Shown here in pieces: positions 10,273 through 22,350 of a stretch of DNA of 64,000 nucleotides. Location: positions 22,258,001 through 22,322,000 of the forward strand of contig OZ316894.1 in assembly GCA_973895155.1 (NCBI GenBank), written 5' to 3'. The notes beneath the pieces are model-generated. The model had not been told where the DNA came from. It worked only from the letters and a program-made list of their open reading frames with translations, and ran no database searches. A program made the translations under genes and the position numbers. Origin of the DNA: Marsupella aquatica (lineage: Eukaryota; Marchantiophyta). Numbering within the stretch: the first letter of the stretch is position 1; each line of letters begins with the position of its first letter.

Positions 10273-11590
10273 TCCCGCTCTGGCAGTGAATGCTGCTCTA
10301 CCTGCTCCGACTTCTGACGCGCCGATTTCGGCTTGAAGAGATTGCCGACAGTTTCCGCAGCAGTGAAGATGTCTGCAGCGGCGGTGAAGGTGCGGAATTC
10401 TAAGCCACAACTTGTTTGCAATTCCTGTGGTCAGGGAGCTGACAAGTTTTGCTGACCCAGAGGTTTTTATTGGATTGGCTGCTGTTCAACCAGACATCGG
10501 ACAGATTTTTCAGTAGAATAGGATGTTAGGCTTTCAGTCAGGCTAGAAGAGCACGAAAACAGGGACGCGTTTGGCTTACGTTTGGGCTTGGAACTTGTTT
10601 GAGTAGGAGCAACAGGACTTTGGGAGTAGAGGACTCTTCGGAAGATTGAGCGGCCAGTCACAAAATCGACATGCGGTTGTGAAACTTTGTGCAGTACTAT
10701 GCTTGGTGACGTTGGTATTAGTGGGACCCCTGCTGTCGAAAGCTCGTGGACTTGATTTTTGCAGCCATTCTGACTTCTCTCCACGGTATTTGCTTTCATG
10801 ATATGCTCCATGGGCTCATGCCAAATTGAGAGCTGTGTGCATTCTGGAGCCAAGTACATTTGTGCACACCTGAAAGCTAATGAACGGCCTCACGCCAGAA
10901 ATCAGTCCCTTGGTCTTACCTGAGATTTAACAACGTTAGCAAGTTCACGGAAGTAGGAGGTGAGAGTAGATCCCATCATCTGAAGGGATTCGTCATGAGA
11001 CTGGTTAGCCACCATGTCATTTTTTGGTTTTTAGTTCTGCTATGTAGAAGAGTCACTAGAAGAGTCACTAGTCGCGCGAAAGCTGTTAGCACGAGTTGGT
11101 AGTGTTCTTGGCCATAATAGATCTGATAGGAAACACAATCAGATAGCTCCAGACAAGCGAGTTTTAGTTCCATATCCACGAAATTACATGGTCTTACGAA
11201 ACTCGAGGCGTATGCCAGAGTTCGGAAGTAGATTTTTCTCGATATCAGGTTGCTAGTTGCCATTCATGTACTGTTAGAACTCTCCATGAACATTATGATG
11301 TAAACGTCGAGAATGAATAGAGTTCATACACGAGACATCATTGATTCATATGTCAGGGTATGGTGGGAGCCGTTGTGAGTATCGCCTTTCATTGTTGCTG
11401 AAGAAATTCCCGTTGTCAATGTTCCTCAAGGACACACTGTGTTGCTACATGTGAAGAGAGTGATTGGCATTTTCAAGTATTATGCTTCTACACAAAATTC
11501 TAATCAACTTCTAGCTGTCCATCACATGTCCAGATCTTTGGCTTTTATAGAAAGATCCTAGATTATTTTACATATATTAAATGTCTTGGG
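10273..11590. other. Tail-to-tail 3' flank of Josephin and DUF3326 genes
   Basis: This 1.3-kb stretch should contain both 3' UTRs. On the minus strand two weak exons (11015-10920 and 10869-10816) can be joined in phase, described separately. A tandem GAAGAGTCACTA repeat is at about 11,046-11,070. Otherwise nothing is recognised. Confidence 0.4.
10816..11015 (-). CDS. Possible two-exon micro-ORF (49 aa), unrecognised
   Basis: Minus-strand exon 11015-10920 (32 codons, starting MVANQSHDESLQMMG) ends at a good donor (TCAG|GTAAGA). A fitting acceptor (TTTCAG|GTGTGC) at 10869 continues the frame to a stop at 10816. The joined product is 49 residues, with no family I know. An in-frame stop just upstream (TAA at about 11,028) blocks extension. 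It may be part of the DUF3326 3' UTR or chance. I record it only because both splice sites and the phase agree. Confidence 0.2.
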
Positions 11591-14500
11591 CTACTTCTGA
11601 TATAGGCTCTCCAAGGTAGATAAGGGGATCACATTCCTTGAGATCAAAGAGGTGTGAGACCGTCTTAAATGACCGACTCCATTCCTTCTCAATGCTTGAG
11701 GATCGACCCCGGCTTTGTGAGCTGCCATCACTCCAAGGGCCTCCCAGTAGTTTGCTACTCTCACCTGTAACATAAAGAATACAGCGCAATCCGCAGATTA
11801 CTATAGAACTCATCTGTGACATACACATATCGAGTTGGGTGCCGAGGGACTTGACATAAGAGATTTCCCTTTCTATGGGAAGTCCAAGAATCGCGTCAAC
11901 TCATCTTAAAATCCGTGTGATTTTCGTTTTATCTCTGTATGTTTTACATATCAGTCGATGAAGTCCGCTAGACTACATAACGAAACAAAACTAGAATGCG
12001 TTTTTGCTGTGTCCAGAATACACTTCACATGACAGGGTTCAAGGCACAGATGAAATACCGCATCTAACTGGAGTTTCTCTGGCGTGTCGTCCAGTACCGT
12101 CTCATTTTCCTCAACAGCAAGAATCAGTGGCTGAAAGGTATCCAACAAAAGAAACTGTCACTGCAAATTTGAACACCGTTGTGATATCCAGAGTATGCCC
12201 CGTCAGTTACAGTGAAAGCTATCCGAGTTGGCGAGTTAGAAGAAAATATTAGCTGCCTACCTTTGTCACATTTTGTAATGACCCGGCTTACCTTTCACCA
12301 AAGTAGTAGTGTCCATGCACAGCTTTTCAATTACATGCCTAAATAGAAAGTGTTCGAGGCAACAATTCATGGCTTGATAGGGCGATTACAAACCTTACGG
12401 CGAGAGTTTTTTGCAAAAGCTACCGTCCCAGCACCCCCACATGCGTTGATGGGGACCACTACACAGTCCACGTCAGATCCCCACAAGGTACGACCGTTGC
12501 CTCCTCCCAGGGACTCCACTTTGCTGATATATTGTGGTGCACGGCTTAGGCCCACCAGTACACATGGTAAAAAGGTAAACCCAATCTAAGCAAACGACAG
12601 AACCTTTCATTATTTGGGCCGATGACAAACAGAAGAACGAACAGCCGATTAACTATGTTTGGAGTGCAGTTGGAAAAAGCTCTGGACGAAATACCATATC
12701 TCAGAATCAACCAAGGCATGTTGTTCGCAAAGAGGGAGGAAGACAATCTCTTCATTTTGAGCATAGACAAATGACAGTTGCCACAAGAAGTACCTCCTCA
12801 GCCGCAGATCGTGGTGAAATTGATTCATCAAATGGCAGAAGGGCCAAAGCTGGTGCATGTGCGCATGGGATTTGGAATTCTTTGACAACCATGTGACTTA
12901 TGATAGCCTCCACTCCTGCCAACACATCAACTCCCTGTCCCCACATGAGAGACGGGACGAAAATGAGAGATTACAAGCTACAGTATTACAGATTATGGGC
13001 AATGATGCCCAAAGATACTGGTCTTGCTGAAAGAATAGGGTCATAATAGAGTCTTTGCTATGATTGCTAACATTTTGCTGCTAATTGTCCACAATGGAGC
13101 CAGGGTAGCCGAAAGTCCAGAGGTGGGTAGATTAGGAGACTGTTAGCTAGCCACAAACAATCTTGAGAACATCATATGGATGGTCCAGGGGAGAAGAAAA
13201 GAGCAATAGAGATTAGAAAATATTTAATTGGGCTGAAAGATATGAGAAAGGACGTATTTGCAACAACGGTCGGTTTGCCAGGGGCATCGACTAATCAAGC
13301 CAAAGGAGGCTAAGTCAAAAAGGAAGGTAGACTGGGCTTAAAATGCAGCAACGATTGCGTTACCTTTCCTTGGCGGTAGTCTACTAAATCGTCACAGCTA
13401 TCATCTGGAAATCGAGCAACCACTGCCACTGCATCCACTCCACCAATTTCGACCAAGTTACTGACTGCTCTCATAAGCGAATCCGGTCGACCAAGTCTTC
13501 CTGTTGATGCTCCTGACGAGTCAACCCATTTCTCAACCTGTGAGAGTCCACTTACAAAAGAATTAGATTTCTGGCAAATCAAAGCTATAAATAACTAGGT
13601 CAGAAACCAGCTACTGGAGACAATCAAGGCCCAGGACTTGGAAACCTTTGCTCCAGTAGCTCATCTTATCAGAAACTCCTCAGTTATAGAGAAAAGCCTC
13701 TACCTAACTCCAAGCAGATATTAAGCAGATCGACGTAACCATCCAGAGGCAAGTTTACAATATTCCACTTCGAATAAAGATTCCAAACAAATAGACCACT
13801 CTGTTTCCAATAGTACCTGAAGGGGCATGTCCGTAACAGTATATTCCAACAGGGGAAGGCCAAGAGTTGCACATGCCGCATCAGCTACCTGCAAATGGCG
13901 TGCCCTCATCTCCTCTTCCATCCCTGCATCTAGTACCAACCCTACCTGCTAGCCCAAAACCATGGGGTCATCGTTGAGATTTATAGCACAAAGAATTAGC
14001 CACAAACAAAGGACCAGAGTATTCAAGCCAGTTGAAGGATCAGGAAAAGAGAATTCAAGTGCAGAGTAAACACCTTATTTTGATGAACAGGTTGAAGACC
14101 CCATAATCCCTCTGCAAACTTATCCAGCGCATAGCCTTCCACATACAATGCATTTGGCATAGGCCAGTATAGCATAGCACCGTTCAATACCTGTGGACAG
14201 GAATGGCAAGGAAATTATGTATAACTTGGTATGAAAGGGCTTCCGATGCCGGGACCATGCCGGGAGTTTTTCTTAAACACTGAGGAACGTCAGACAAAGA
14301 CCGGCAACACCAAATTGTAAGGAGATCCGAAAAATTACAAACGGGGAGAAGTCGGGACGACATGCAAACGACAGAAGGAGGAAAAGCTGTCAACCAAAGA
14401 GTTAAGGACTCACATTGGGGTGCGTTATGAGACAATCAGCAACAGAAGACATGGCACGAGCCACCGGTAAAGAGTCTCCTGCAAAACCACCAATAGACGC

Positions 14501-15097
14501 CCCAGTACCCGTGGGGACGATCATCACGGCAGTGTATGGCCTCTGTGCAGCAGTTACACTCCCCTGTTCCCATTGACAACCATATCCAGAAATGTGGTCA
14601 ATAGCCTCTTGCAGAATTTTGCAGCACAGAAGCATTAGTGCAAGAAATGACATGCTTCATGGTGGGATCTCTATGCTCTGAAATGAGATGTGTAAGTTAT
14701 CTGTGAGATGTTTCAACGTTATTGCTGGAGAGCATTATGATTACCCGGGAGAGACGAATGTCATAAGAAGCCGTTGGGAGCCCCAATTGTACACCTTCTG
14801 TTCCCCCTGACCACGTTCTGGTTCTCTATACAAGTAAAAACAAAAAAGAAGAGAATGTGAGATATTGTTTTGAGGTCAGCCTTATCAGATATGCTCATAA
14901 ACAAGTTTATTTCCCATGAACAAGTGGTAAATTACTCGGAAGAATGTAGAGGATTACAGATTGTATGCATTGTGAAAGGCAGTACCTATTTCGAGTCATA
15001 AGATTCATCTTACCCGCTGAAAACCAAAGATATTGGTCTGCCGCGCAGCAACAGATCCCGAAACAGCACCGACAATCGGAGCTGAAACCGCGGCCAT
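11591..15097 (-). CDS. DUF3326 family protein, probable plastid protein
   Basis: Ten exons on the minus strand: 15097-15014, 14825-14745, exon 3 ending at 14414, 14190-14074, 13945-13817, 13537-13364, 12934-12794, 12585-12394, 12130-12059 and 11764-11591 (stop). Every junction has GT-AG borders and is phase 0. With exon 3 starting at 14605 the product is 451 residues. The family core runs from RPYTAVMIVPTGTGASIGG through ALYVEGYALDKFAEGLWGLQ, RHLQVADAACATLGLP, VVARFPDD, DYRQGKGVDVLAGVEAIISH, IPCAHAPAL and VEENETVLDDTP to NYWEALGVMAAHKAG. DUF3326 is widespread in cyanobacteria and plants and its function is unknown. The first 28 residues are rich in Ala, Ser and Val with few acids, like a chloroplast transit peptide. 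Exon 3 has an odd 10-nt feature that may break the frame; see findings. Confidence 0.85.
14414..14675 (-). other. DUF3326 exon 3: alternative acceptor or 10-nt frameshift
   Basis: Two acceptors fit the phase-0 exon 2. One at 14605 (GCAAGAG|GCTATT) gives a clean 64-codon exon. One at 14675 (TTTCAGAG|CATAGA) opens a protein-like frame (HRDPTMKHVISCTNASVLQ), but this only rejoins the conserved frame if 10 bases are skipped. The hexamer CTGCAA occurs twice exactly 10 nt apart (minus strand, plus positions 14609-14624), so a 10-nt slippage gain is a natural explanation. Confidence 0.5.
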
Positions 15098-16960
15098 CTC
15101 CACTCTCCAATCTCCAACAACAAACAACAATGCGAATCTCTGCTGGGAGCTTCTCAATGCAATTCAACAGGTTCCTTCACCAATTGCGGTCGTTCTCTGG
15201 CATCCGAACAAGCCCAAAGCCAGCTATAGAGAGCTATCGTCTTCCCCAGAAATAAAAGCGCGGGCCTTATGTTCGAATTAACAGTCTCCCCGGGGCATTG
15301 ACGACAGCAGACTTCTAAGACAGGGGCATGGACGACGATACTCAGCGCTCAGGACCAATTTTGATTGGAGAAACTGTTAAAACTCAGGCTCCTTGATTTG
15401 AGACAATGTCGAGCTCAGGGATTACCATCACCGAGCTACAGGGAGCAGACTGCAGCTCAGAGCCGTGAGTAGCATAGAGAAAGTGCACCATCCCACTCTC
15501 CACATTTCTCGAGCTTGTCTAGTGGTCCAAACTTCAAGTAGAGAAATTGAAAACTCTGTCCAAGCTCTGCAATCAAATATCGTGACCCAGAAAAACAATC
15601 GACAGCAATGAGTTAAAATCGCAGTGTTCTTTCAATCCGAGCCTTCACGAACCATCACAAAAGAGGCAGCTCTGTCTCTCTACTCTCTAGCTATGGCAGG
15701 CTTTGTTCACCTTTGACAGAATTTGTTGGCCTTCTTTCCATCAATCGAACTCCATCACAACGTTTGTGGTTTATGGGGTTTTATGGGTTTTGCCTATATG
15801 ATATGTTAAGCCCGGATGGACTGAGGGTTTGCTCTCAAGCCCCCATGGATCCCCATGGATCCCCATGGATTTCCAAAGCTGGGATGGACTCACTCAAAAC
15901 ATCAAAAAGGCTTGGATAAGGCTCTATACAGTTTTGACCAAAATGTGACATGTAATTGGACTATTGACCATTTGCAGCTGTTTTCCAGTAGTTTACCTGG
16001 TGTACTTCACAAAAGTGAAGTGTCATAAGTCGACTTGCGGCTTGTGCCCAACCTACTCAGGGCGTCCTTCACAAAAGTGATGTCCATTGACATTTAGTTT
16101 AATAATAATATTTGACCAATTTAGCACTCATCCGCAATGGAGCACATGATCTCAGAGAAATATGAAACTTTGTGAGGGAATAAATTAGACATCAAAGAAC
16201 ATGCTGGGAAAATTTGAACTGAAACAGAGACTCTAAAGCTGTCCAAATAAATGCACAAGTTTGCTAGAAACTAGCATATTACATTTCGTTGCGGCACCTG
16301 GAAAACTTACTTGAGATGTCCTTCTCGAAAAGGAAGCATTCTTTCAAAGATAGCAGACAGTCAATGTGAGTTTTAGGTGTAAAGTAAAACAATCTGTGTC
16401 AAAGTCCATGGGGATGGACAAAACAAACCCCTCAGTCCATCCGAACTTAACTTTGTGCTTATATGTAAAAACTATTGCTAACAAAGTAAAATAGGTAAGT
16501 TCCCAAATTGCCTTCACAGTCCACCGCCTATAAGTGCACCATGTGTAACTGCATTTGGTGGTTAAGTGCAGGTGACCATGTAGGCCCTTACCCTAATTTC
16601 ATTGTTTTGCAAATGCACAAAAAATACATATTGGATAAGTGCACGTTGACCCTAACTAAGCGACAAATTCAGTAACTATACAGCAAAAACATAAGAGCAT
16701 TTGTGTCTGCATTTCTGTCGATAAGTGTACACATGCATTTATCAATTACTGTAATGCATACCGAAGAAACATCCATTGATAAGTTAGTAGACAATTACAT
16801 AATACAGTTTCATGCACTTATCATGAATCATTCACTATGAGGGCTCGGGGCCAGGTATGAGGAGTCTCATGTCTACGACCTGACAACACATATGAGGAAG
16901 TGCATAAGCGATTTTCCATTCTCTTATTGGTAGTGCACCCATGTACATATGGAGAAGTGT
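15098..16960. other. DUF3326 upstream region and intergenic
   Basis: The promoter and 5' UTR of the DUF3326 gene should lie in about 15,098-15,700. Short direct repeats occur, such as three copies of CCCATGGAT at 15,842-15,870 and two CTTCACAAAAGTGA hairpin motifs near 16,005 and 16,068. No gene is supported. Confidence 0.4.
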
Positions 16961-16964
16961 ATAA

Positions 16965-18560
16965 ATGTCTGATAGGAAGTGTCTAATCGATTGGAAGCTA
17001 GGCTGGTCCGCATACGGAAGAGGTCTGAGTGGGTCTCTCATTGCTAGAGTCACGGTGGCCAACCATCTCATCTTGAGCACCATCTGGTATTTTCTCACTG
17101 TGTGGGCCCGCCACCAAAAGACATTGGATGAATTGCAGAAGAAAATCACTACCTTTGTCTGGGCAGGTCACAATAAGAAGGCTCGGTCTTGGGTTGACTT
17201 AGCCACAATTACCGGATCTAGGTGCCATGGAGGGCTCAACCTGATCTCTAACTTAGCACAATTCAGGACGTTGGTAGGAAGTTTCATTGTTTGAATGGAC
17301 CTTGGTAAAGGCTTATCATCCACCTCGTCATCCACTGACTCAAAGGATCCTATAGTTGTACCTATAGCAACTCTCTGTGAAGAAACTATGGGGGGTGGCT
17401 GACTTCACATGGGTGTTTACACCATGCTTCACTTTATTGTCTGGTGGCTCTTAGGTATAGACCAACATCTCCATTGGGTGGAATGTCATCAAGAAACAAA
17501 TTCTATGCCTCGCTGGAGGCCACACCTCAACCACTTACGTAGCAACCAAGCCAAGTGCTTTTCTAATCCACAATGCAGAATCTAATGTGCTGGTTTTGTG
17601 ACTATGGAGGATGTTCTTTCATTGGATGGGCAGTTCTTGGTTTGGGAGGATGGCCCTGATCTTCTTTTGCTTAGAAAATTGTGCAATTACCTACTGCAAT
17701 TTGTCGGCCAATCTTAGGATTGTACTGGAGCTAGACTCAGATAGAGAGTTGGAGGAGCCATTGTTTATGGAAGCTATCTTCCTCAATCAATCTCACATGA
17801 TTTGGGATTTCAAGGCACGATTTCATGGCCACTTGAAGCCGGTTAATTAATTTGTTCATTGTGACCAATGGTTTTATGTACCCCACTGCTGTCCATGTCC
17901 TCCGGTAAATTCTTTGCTCAACCATGTGCTAATCAGAAAGTCCACATCCACATCTATGATGATTCAATGCATTCAATTTGGTAATCCTACTGGGGACCTG
18001 GCCATTGTGACTCAGTATAATTGGAGCGATGGAAGATCTTTCCTTGACACTACACTGCACATCTGTGTCAACTTCAAGGGCAAGCCATGACTGCAACTCA
18101 CAAAGTCGTATCCAAATGGGCCAAAATACTTAATTGGTGCCCTAATTTTCAGGTACTATGGAGCAGTACTTGACTTCCGTTCAGGGCAACAGTTGAAAAT
18201 TGCTACCTTTGGCAACTTATCTATAGAATCCTTACTACACAACATTGGAGAAACCCCCAACTATCTATGTACAACGAATTATTCATCTTGGTGTACGTAC
18301 TCATTGCAATCTGCAACATCAGGATGACATTTTACATTGCATTTGGAGTTTCCCGTCCTCTCAACGAGTTTGGATTTGGGTCCAATACACCACCTGTCTA
18401 GTGTCACCAACTTGTCTTGCTACTTTGCGTCTTCAACCAACTCAGATTTTTGCTGTTGAACCCCTACCTAAGGAGTGGGATGTCCCTGAGAAACTGTGGC
18501 ATACTCTACGGGCTCACCTCATTGCGCACACTAGGTCCAATCCTCATACCGTCATTTAGA
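16965..18560 (+). pseudogene. Degenerate LINE (non-LTR retrotransposon) 3' portion
   Basis: The frame 16965-17294 matches the end of a plant LINE reverse transcriptase: LSGSLIARVTVANHLILSTI, then YFLTVWARHQKTLDELQKKI, then FVWAGH and a GGLNLI motif, which is the conserved thumb region. After a gap of broken frames, 18245-18559 resembles the zinc-binding domain that follows the RT in LINEs (GVRTHCNLQHQDDILHCIWS followed by SSQRVW), with its Cys/His spacing. Stops and frame changes between the two make it a dead 5'-truncated copy. The catalytic YxDD region is absent. Orientation is plus. Confidence 0.75.
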
Positions 18561-18759
18561 AATCTTTAGAAAGGATTGGGCCAAACCAATGCTACAATCC
18601 AGGTTGGGAAATCAACAATAGCAAAACTAGGCCTATCTTAATATGTGTTTTGATTAAGGTGCTTAATTACCCAGATTGGTTTTTAAGCAGTTCATGTGGA
18701 CAAATTGCATGTGCCACTGGTCCCACCCTGCGCTCCATGAACTCAAGTTGTCTCACAAG

Positions 18760-19060
18760 ATTAGATGCCTCACAGGATTAGGTTGTCTCACAGGATTAGA
18801 TGTTGTTAGGTGTCTGCAAGGTCTAAACAAATTCCAAGCTTCAATCTGCCTCATTTTGTAAATGGAGTGGGGGTTTACTTCTCAAATCTTGAGGTTGTTG
18901 AACAATATTAAGATCAGCTCCAAAATCCCATGTCCCTCCGGAAGGGAAGGGGCTTTAGTGATAGATGTATCCATTGATAATTCTCCTCCTTCTCCACGAA
19001 TGTTCAAAGCATGTAGACACTAGAGTAGCTCTCAATGAATGAAATTGGCTTTAACATTGG
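18760..19060. repeat. Dispersed repeat family, copy 1
   Basis: The segment from the phrase around GTCTGCAAGGTCT through AGTGATAGATGTATCCAT to ACTAGAGTAGCTCTCAATGA also occurs, in the same order and with changes, at 32,985-33,411. It has no coding capacity. Confidence 0.75.
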
Positions 19061-19333
19061 ACCCTAAATTCATGACATGCTCACTCTTTTTGAGTACTCC
19101 TTTGAATTGTATTTCTCAAGGAAAACCTTACTGTGAGGCATATTTTCTTTTGTATAGGGTGTCTCAGACCTTCAGGTCCGCAAAAAGAAAAGAGCCTGTC
19201 CTGAAAGTAGCAGTTAATTTGTTTTAGACTGCTGTCAAGCGTGTGCAGACAAACATTTACTTGTCCATAATTTTTTTCCAGGAAAACACCCTATGTCAGA
19301 GGCAAACTGAAGAGGATTGAGATGCCCTATTGA

Positions 19334-20833
19334 ACTTTCTGCCTCAAAGTTAACCTTCTTCCTGCCGACGGTCTTCGGGTCCTTGGCTCCCCAGTCGGTA
19401 CCGCCTCCTTTTGCTCATCTTTCATTGCTGACGCTCTCCAGGCTGCCTTAGCCCCTACTCCTATGCTCCCTAAGTTAGCAGACTCTCAGGCAACATTTGG
19501 GTTGTTGTTGAGATGCATCCACCCTCGTGCGTCCTATTTGGCTCGAACACATCCCCCTACCGAGGATCTTTATCTACACCTCCGAGCGTTTGGTGTCTCC
19601 ATTCGTGAGACTTTGGCCTCTCTTTTAGGGCCAGGTACTTTACTCTCATCTCCGTGGCTTCATCGACAGCTCAGTCTTTCTATTTCTCATGGTGGTTTTG
19701 GGCTTACTTCCACTGAGCGCCTTGCACCTTTGGCCTTCTTGGGCGCGTGGGCGGCCGCCTTCTCATTGTTGGCAGATCGTTTCCTTACTGAGGATCGACC
19801 TTTTTTACTTTCATCTCTCATGGAGGTCGAGGAGGGTTCCCTCCCATTTCAGGTTCATTTGCGCATGGCGCGGTCATCAATACCCGATCCTGTTCGAGCT
19901 GCGTTACCTTCATTCCAGGAGTTTTTATCCTTGGACCCCGTCCGTCTTCAGGCAGACCTTGCTAGGCGTATGCACGCTTTCACCCTTTCCAGCATCCTCA
20001 CCGAGGCACCTGACACGGACCGAGCTCAGATTCTTTCTTCCGGAGGGAAGGGCGCAGGAGGCTGGCTTCAGGCCAATCCAGTCATTCCTCACCTGCGGAT
20101 GTCTTCAGCGGAGTTTGCGACAGCCATGCGTCTTCGTATGGGCTTGCCCCACCCACTTCTTGCTGGTTTACCTCCTACTTGCACTTGTGGGAAGCCTTGT
20201 GATGCCACAGGTGTCCATCTTCTTCGATGCAGTTTGGGCGGCGAAACCATTTTTGTTCACGACGCTGTGAGAGATGCGACTGCTCAGGTTCTCTCTGGCT
20301 CTTTGGTCTGCACGCGGCGGGAGGTGGTGCTCGAGTTACCTGGTCCTCCATCACAGCGGTTACGGGTGGATCTTACCATGGTCCGTGACGGTCACCGTAC
20401 TTTGGCAGATGTAGTGGTGGCAAACCCATTGCGCCAAGACATCATTGGGACAGTGGCAACAACAGCAGGGGCAGCAGCATCACGAGCAGCAACAACGAAG
20501 GAGGCTAAATATGCTGCACGAGCTTCATCTGATAGCTTCCTGCCCCTTGCTCTTGAGATATTTGGGCGTCTCCATCATCAGTTCGACGGGCTTCTTCGCC
20601 AAGCTGCTCGGGATGTTCACGGCCGGATGGGTCCCACCGGGCCCCCGCTATTTGTTTTGACCACGCACTTTCGCCAACGCATTTCAGTCACCTTACAGCG
20701 TGCTCAAGCTCGGGCCATCTATCGTCGATCTCTGACAGTGGGTGCTAGTGTGACTCCGCAGCGGCTAGCCCCCCTAGAGGACATTCCTGTCCCACTTGCC
20801 GATCTAGTTTCGACACTTGATGTAGACCACTAG
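19334..20833 (+). mobile_element. 5'-truncated retroelement ORF: RT C-terminus, zinc knuckle, restriction-like endonuclease
   Basis: Open from just after an in-frame TGA (19331-19333) to the stop at 20833; the first ATG is at 19463. Before that ATG the frame already reads ADGLRVLGSPVGTASFCSSF, the tail of a reverse transcriptase palm/thumb, so the ATG is not the true start and the catalytic RT motifs are lost. A knuckle of the form CxC-x3-C-x6-H-x4-C (CTCGKPCDATGVHLLRC) lies near 20,180-20,230. It is followed by a PD-(D/E)xK-like block: LRVDLTMV, then LADVVVANP, then KEAKYA (about 20,360-20,520), as in elements that nick with a restriction-like endonuclease rather than an AP endonuclease. Codon use is C/T-ending and GC is higher than in the surroundings. 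The open frame implies a fairly recent insertion. Confidence 0.75.
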
Positions 20834-20884
20834 CTTGTTGCCACATTTGCTAGGTATGATGAGGACCTCGGTCCATTTGCGGTA

Positions 20885-20985
20885 GTTTTAGTTCCTCTTT
20901 CTTGGTTTTTAGGGGTTTCCTTTTGCTCACTTCTTTTAGTTCCTCTTTCTTGGTTTTTAGGGTTTCCTTTTGCTCACTTCTTTTG
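20885..20985. repeat. Tandem duplication in the retroelement 3' tail
   Basis: A roughly 49-nt pyrimidine-rich unit (TTTTAGTTCCTCTTTC...TTGCTCACTTC) occurs twice, one base shorter the second time, just after the element's stop codon. Short 3' UTR duplications are common in non-LTR elements. Confidence 0.8.
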
Positions 20986-21679
20986 CGTTTGGTTTTGTCC
21001 ACTTGGGACCTCTCTTGTTTATTCTTTTGTACTCTATTTGGCCTTTTTCTGTATAAAGTATGTGTATATCCCATCCCTTCTTCTTGTGTACAGGCTTGTA
21101 CTACAGAGGCCTGAGGTCACTCGGTTAGCTTTATGAGATATAGGGTGATTGTTGTCAATCTGCAAGAGTAGGGAGACATGTGGGAAACTGTATATCTTAC
21201 TATCTTATTATTATAATACCCTATCCCACCAAAAGTGGTGGATCATTCAATTACAAAATCACTTTCAGAGGGAAGATTCCATAGCCATTGGATTTATAAG
21301 CTCTTTTATCCTAGCCTTTCATTTGTCAAAAAATAATCTCCCTAACCCAAAGCAAAGAAAAGTATTTTGGTATGCACAAAGATTCCCAAGAAGGGCATGA
21401 ATGCCATGTGTTGCCATTGGAATGGGGACACTTGGGACACCATTATGAGGAGATAGGCACTAAGAGACATAAAGGTCAAAACAAGGAGGGAAATTAATGG
21501 TACACCCATGGGTGAAGGGATGAATACTATCATACCCTCCCATAAGTACAAGATAGGGGATGAGACAAAATAAGTGGAGCAAAGGAAGCTGAAAATAAAC
21601 ACAATAATAATAAGGCAATAAGAGGGAAAAAGGAGGAGAAAAGGGACACCCTTGCCTTTCATTGAGGTTTTTTTTGTTT

Positions 21680-21696
21680 GGGGGGGGGGGGGGGGG
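21680..21696 (+). repeat. Poly-G run (17 G) within a G-rich patch
   Basis: Seventeen consecutive G followed by CGGCGGGGCG. The tract could form a G-quadruplex and is a likely place for assembly or slippage error. Confidence 0.9.
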
Positions 21697-21837
21697 CGGC
21701 GGGGCGAAGGGAGAGGCAGCCCAAGAGAAAGGGCGGGGAGGAGGCAATAAGGAGAGGGGATGTCACCCTCCACCTAGGGTTGTGTAAGTGTGTCTCTGTT
21801 GTCATCATCTATCTCCCTTATCACTTTTGTAACAATA

Positions 21838-22350
21838 TCCTTTTGACATCTTTTCTCCTCTGTCGACATCTTTTCCTAACCTCAACATTGTTTGCTTGCA
21901 TTGACATCTTTTAATCAGTCAATATCAGGCTTTTCTCCCCTCCATATATATATATATATATTTTCCCTCAATTTTCTTCTTTTGCACTGTCTCCTCAACA
22001 TCATTTTGTCTCCTTGACGTTTTTTCTCACCTCAACATTTTATTTTTTCTCATCTCGCCATCTTTTTCTCACCTTGACATCTTTTATCTCATCTCACCAT
22101 CATTTTATCACCTTGACATCTTCATCTCATCACAATATCTTTTTCTCACCTCGACATCTTTTCTCACCTCAACTTCTTTTATCTCATCTTGCCATCTTTT
22201 TCTCACTTTGACATCTTTATCTCATCACAACATCTTTTGTCTCTCCTCGACATCTTTTCCTTGCCTTAACATCTTTATTCACCTCGACTTCTTTTCCTCA
22301 ATTTGACATCTTTTTTACCATCAAGATCATTTCTTCACCTTGACATCTTT
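21838..22350. repeat. Minisatellite, core (C)GACATCTTTT
   Basis: An irregular array in which CTCACCTCGACATCTTTT-type units (about 18-25 nt) repeat more than twenty times with substitutions. The reverse complement of the core, AAAAGATGTC, is the core of the array at 62,340-63,420. Confidence 0.85.

Noticed and set aside
14965-15281. Plus-strand frames over DUF3326 exon 1
   Set aside because: Mirror frames of the minus-strand first exon; no domain.
21342-21773. 143-codon proline-rich minus-strand frame
   Set aside because: Created by the poly-G/C tract and purine-rich DNA.
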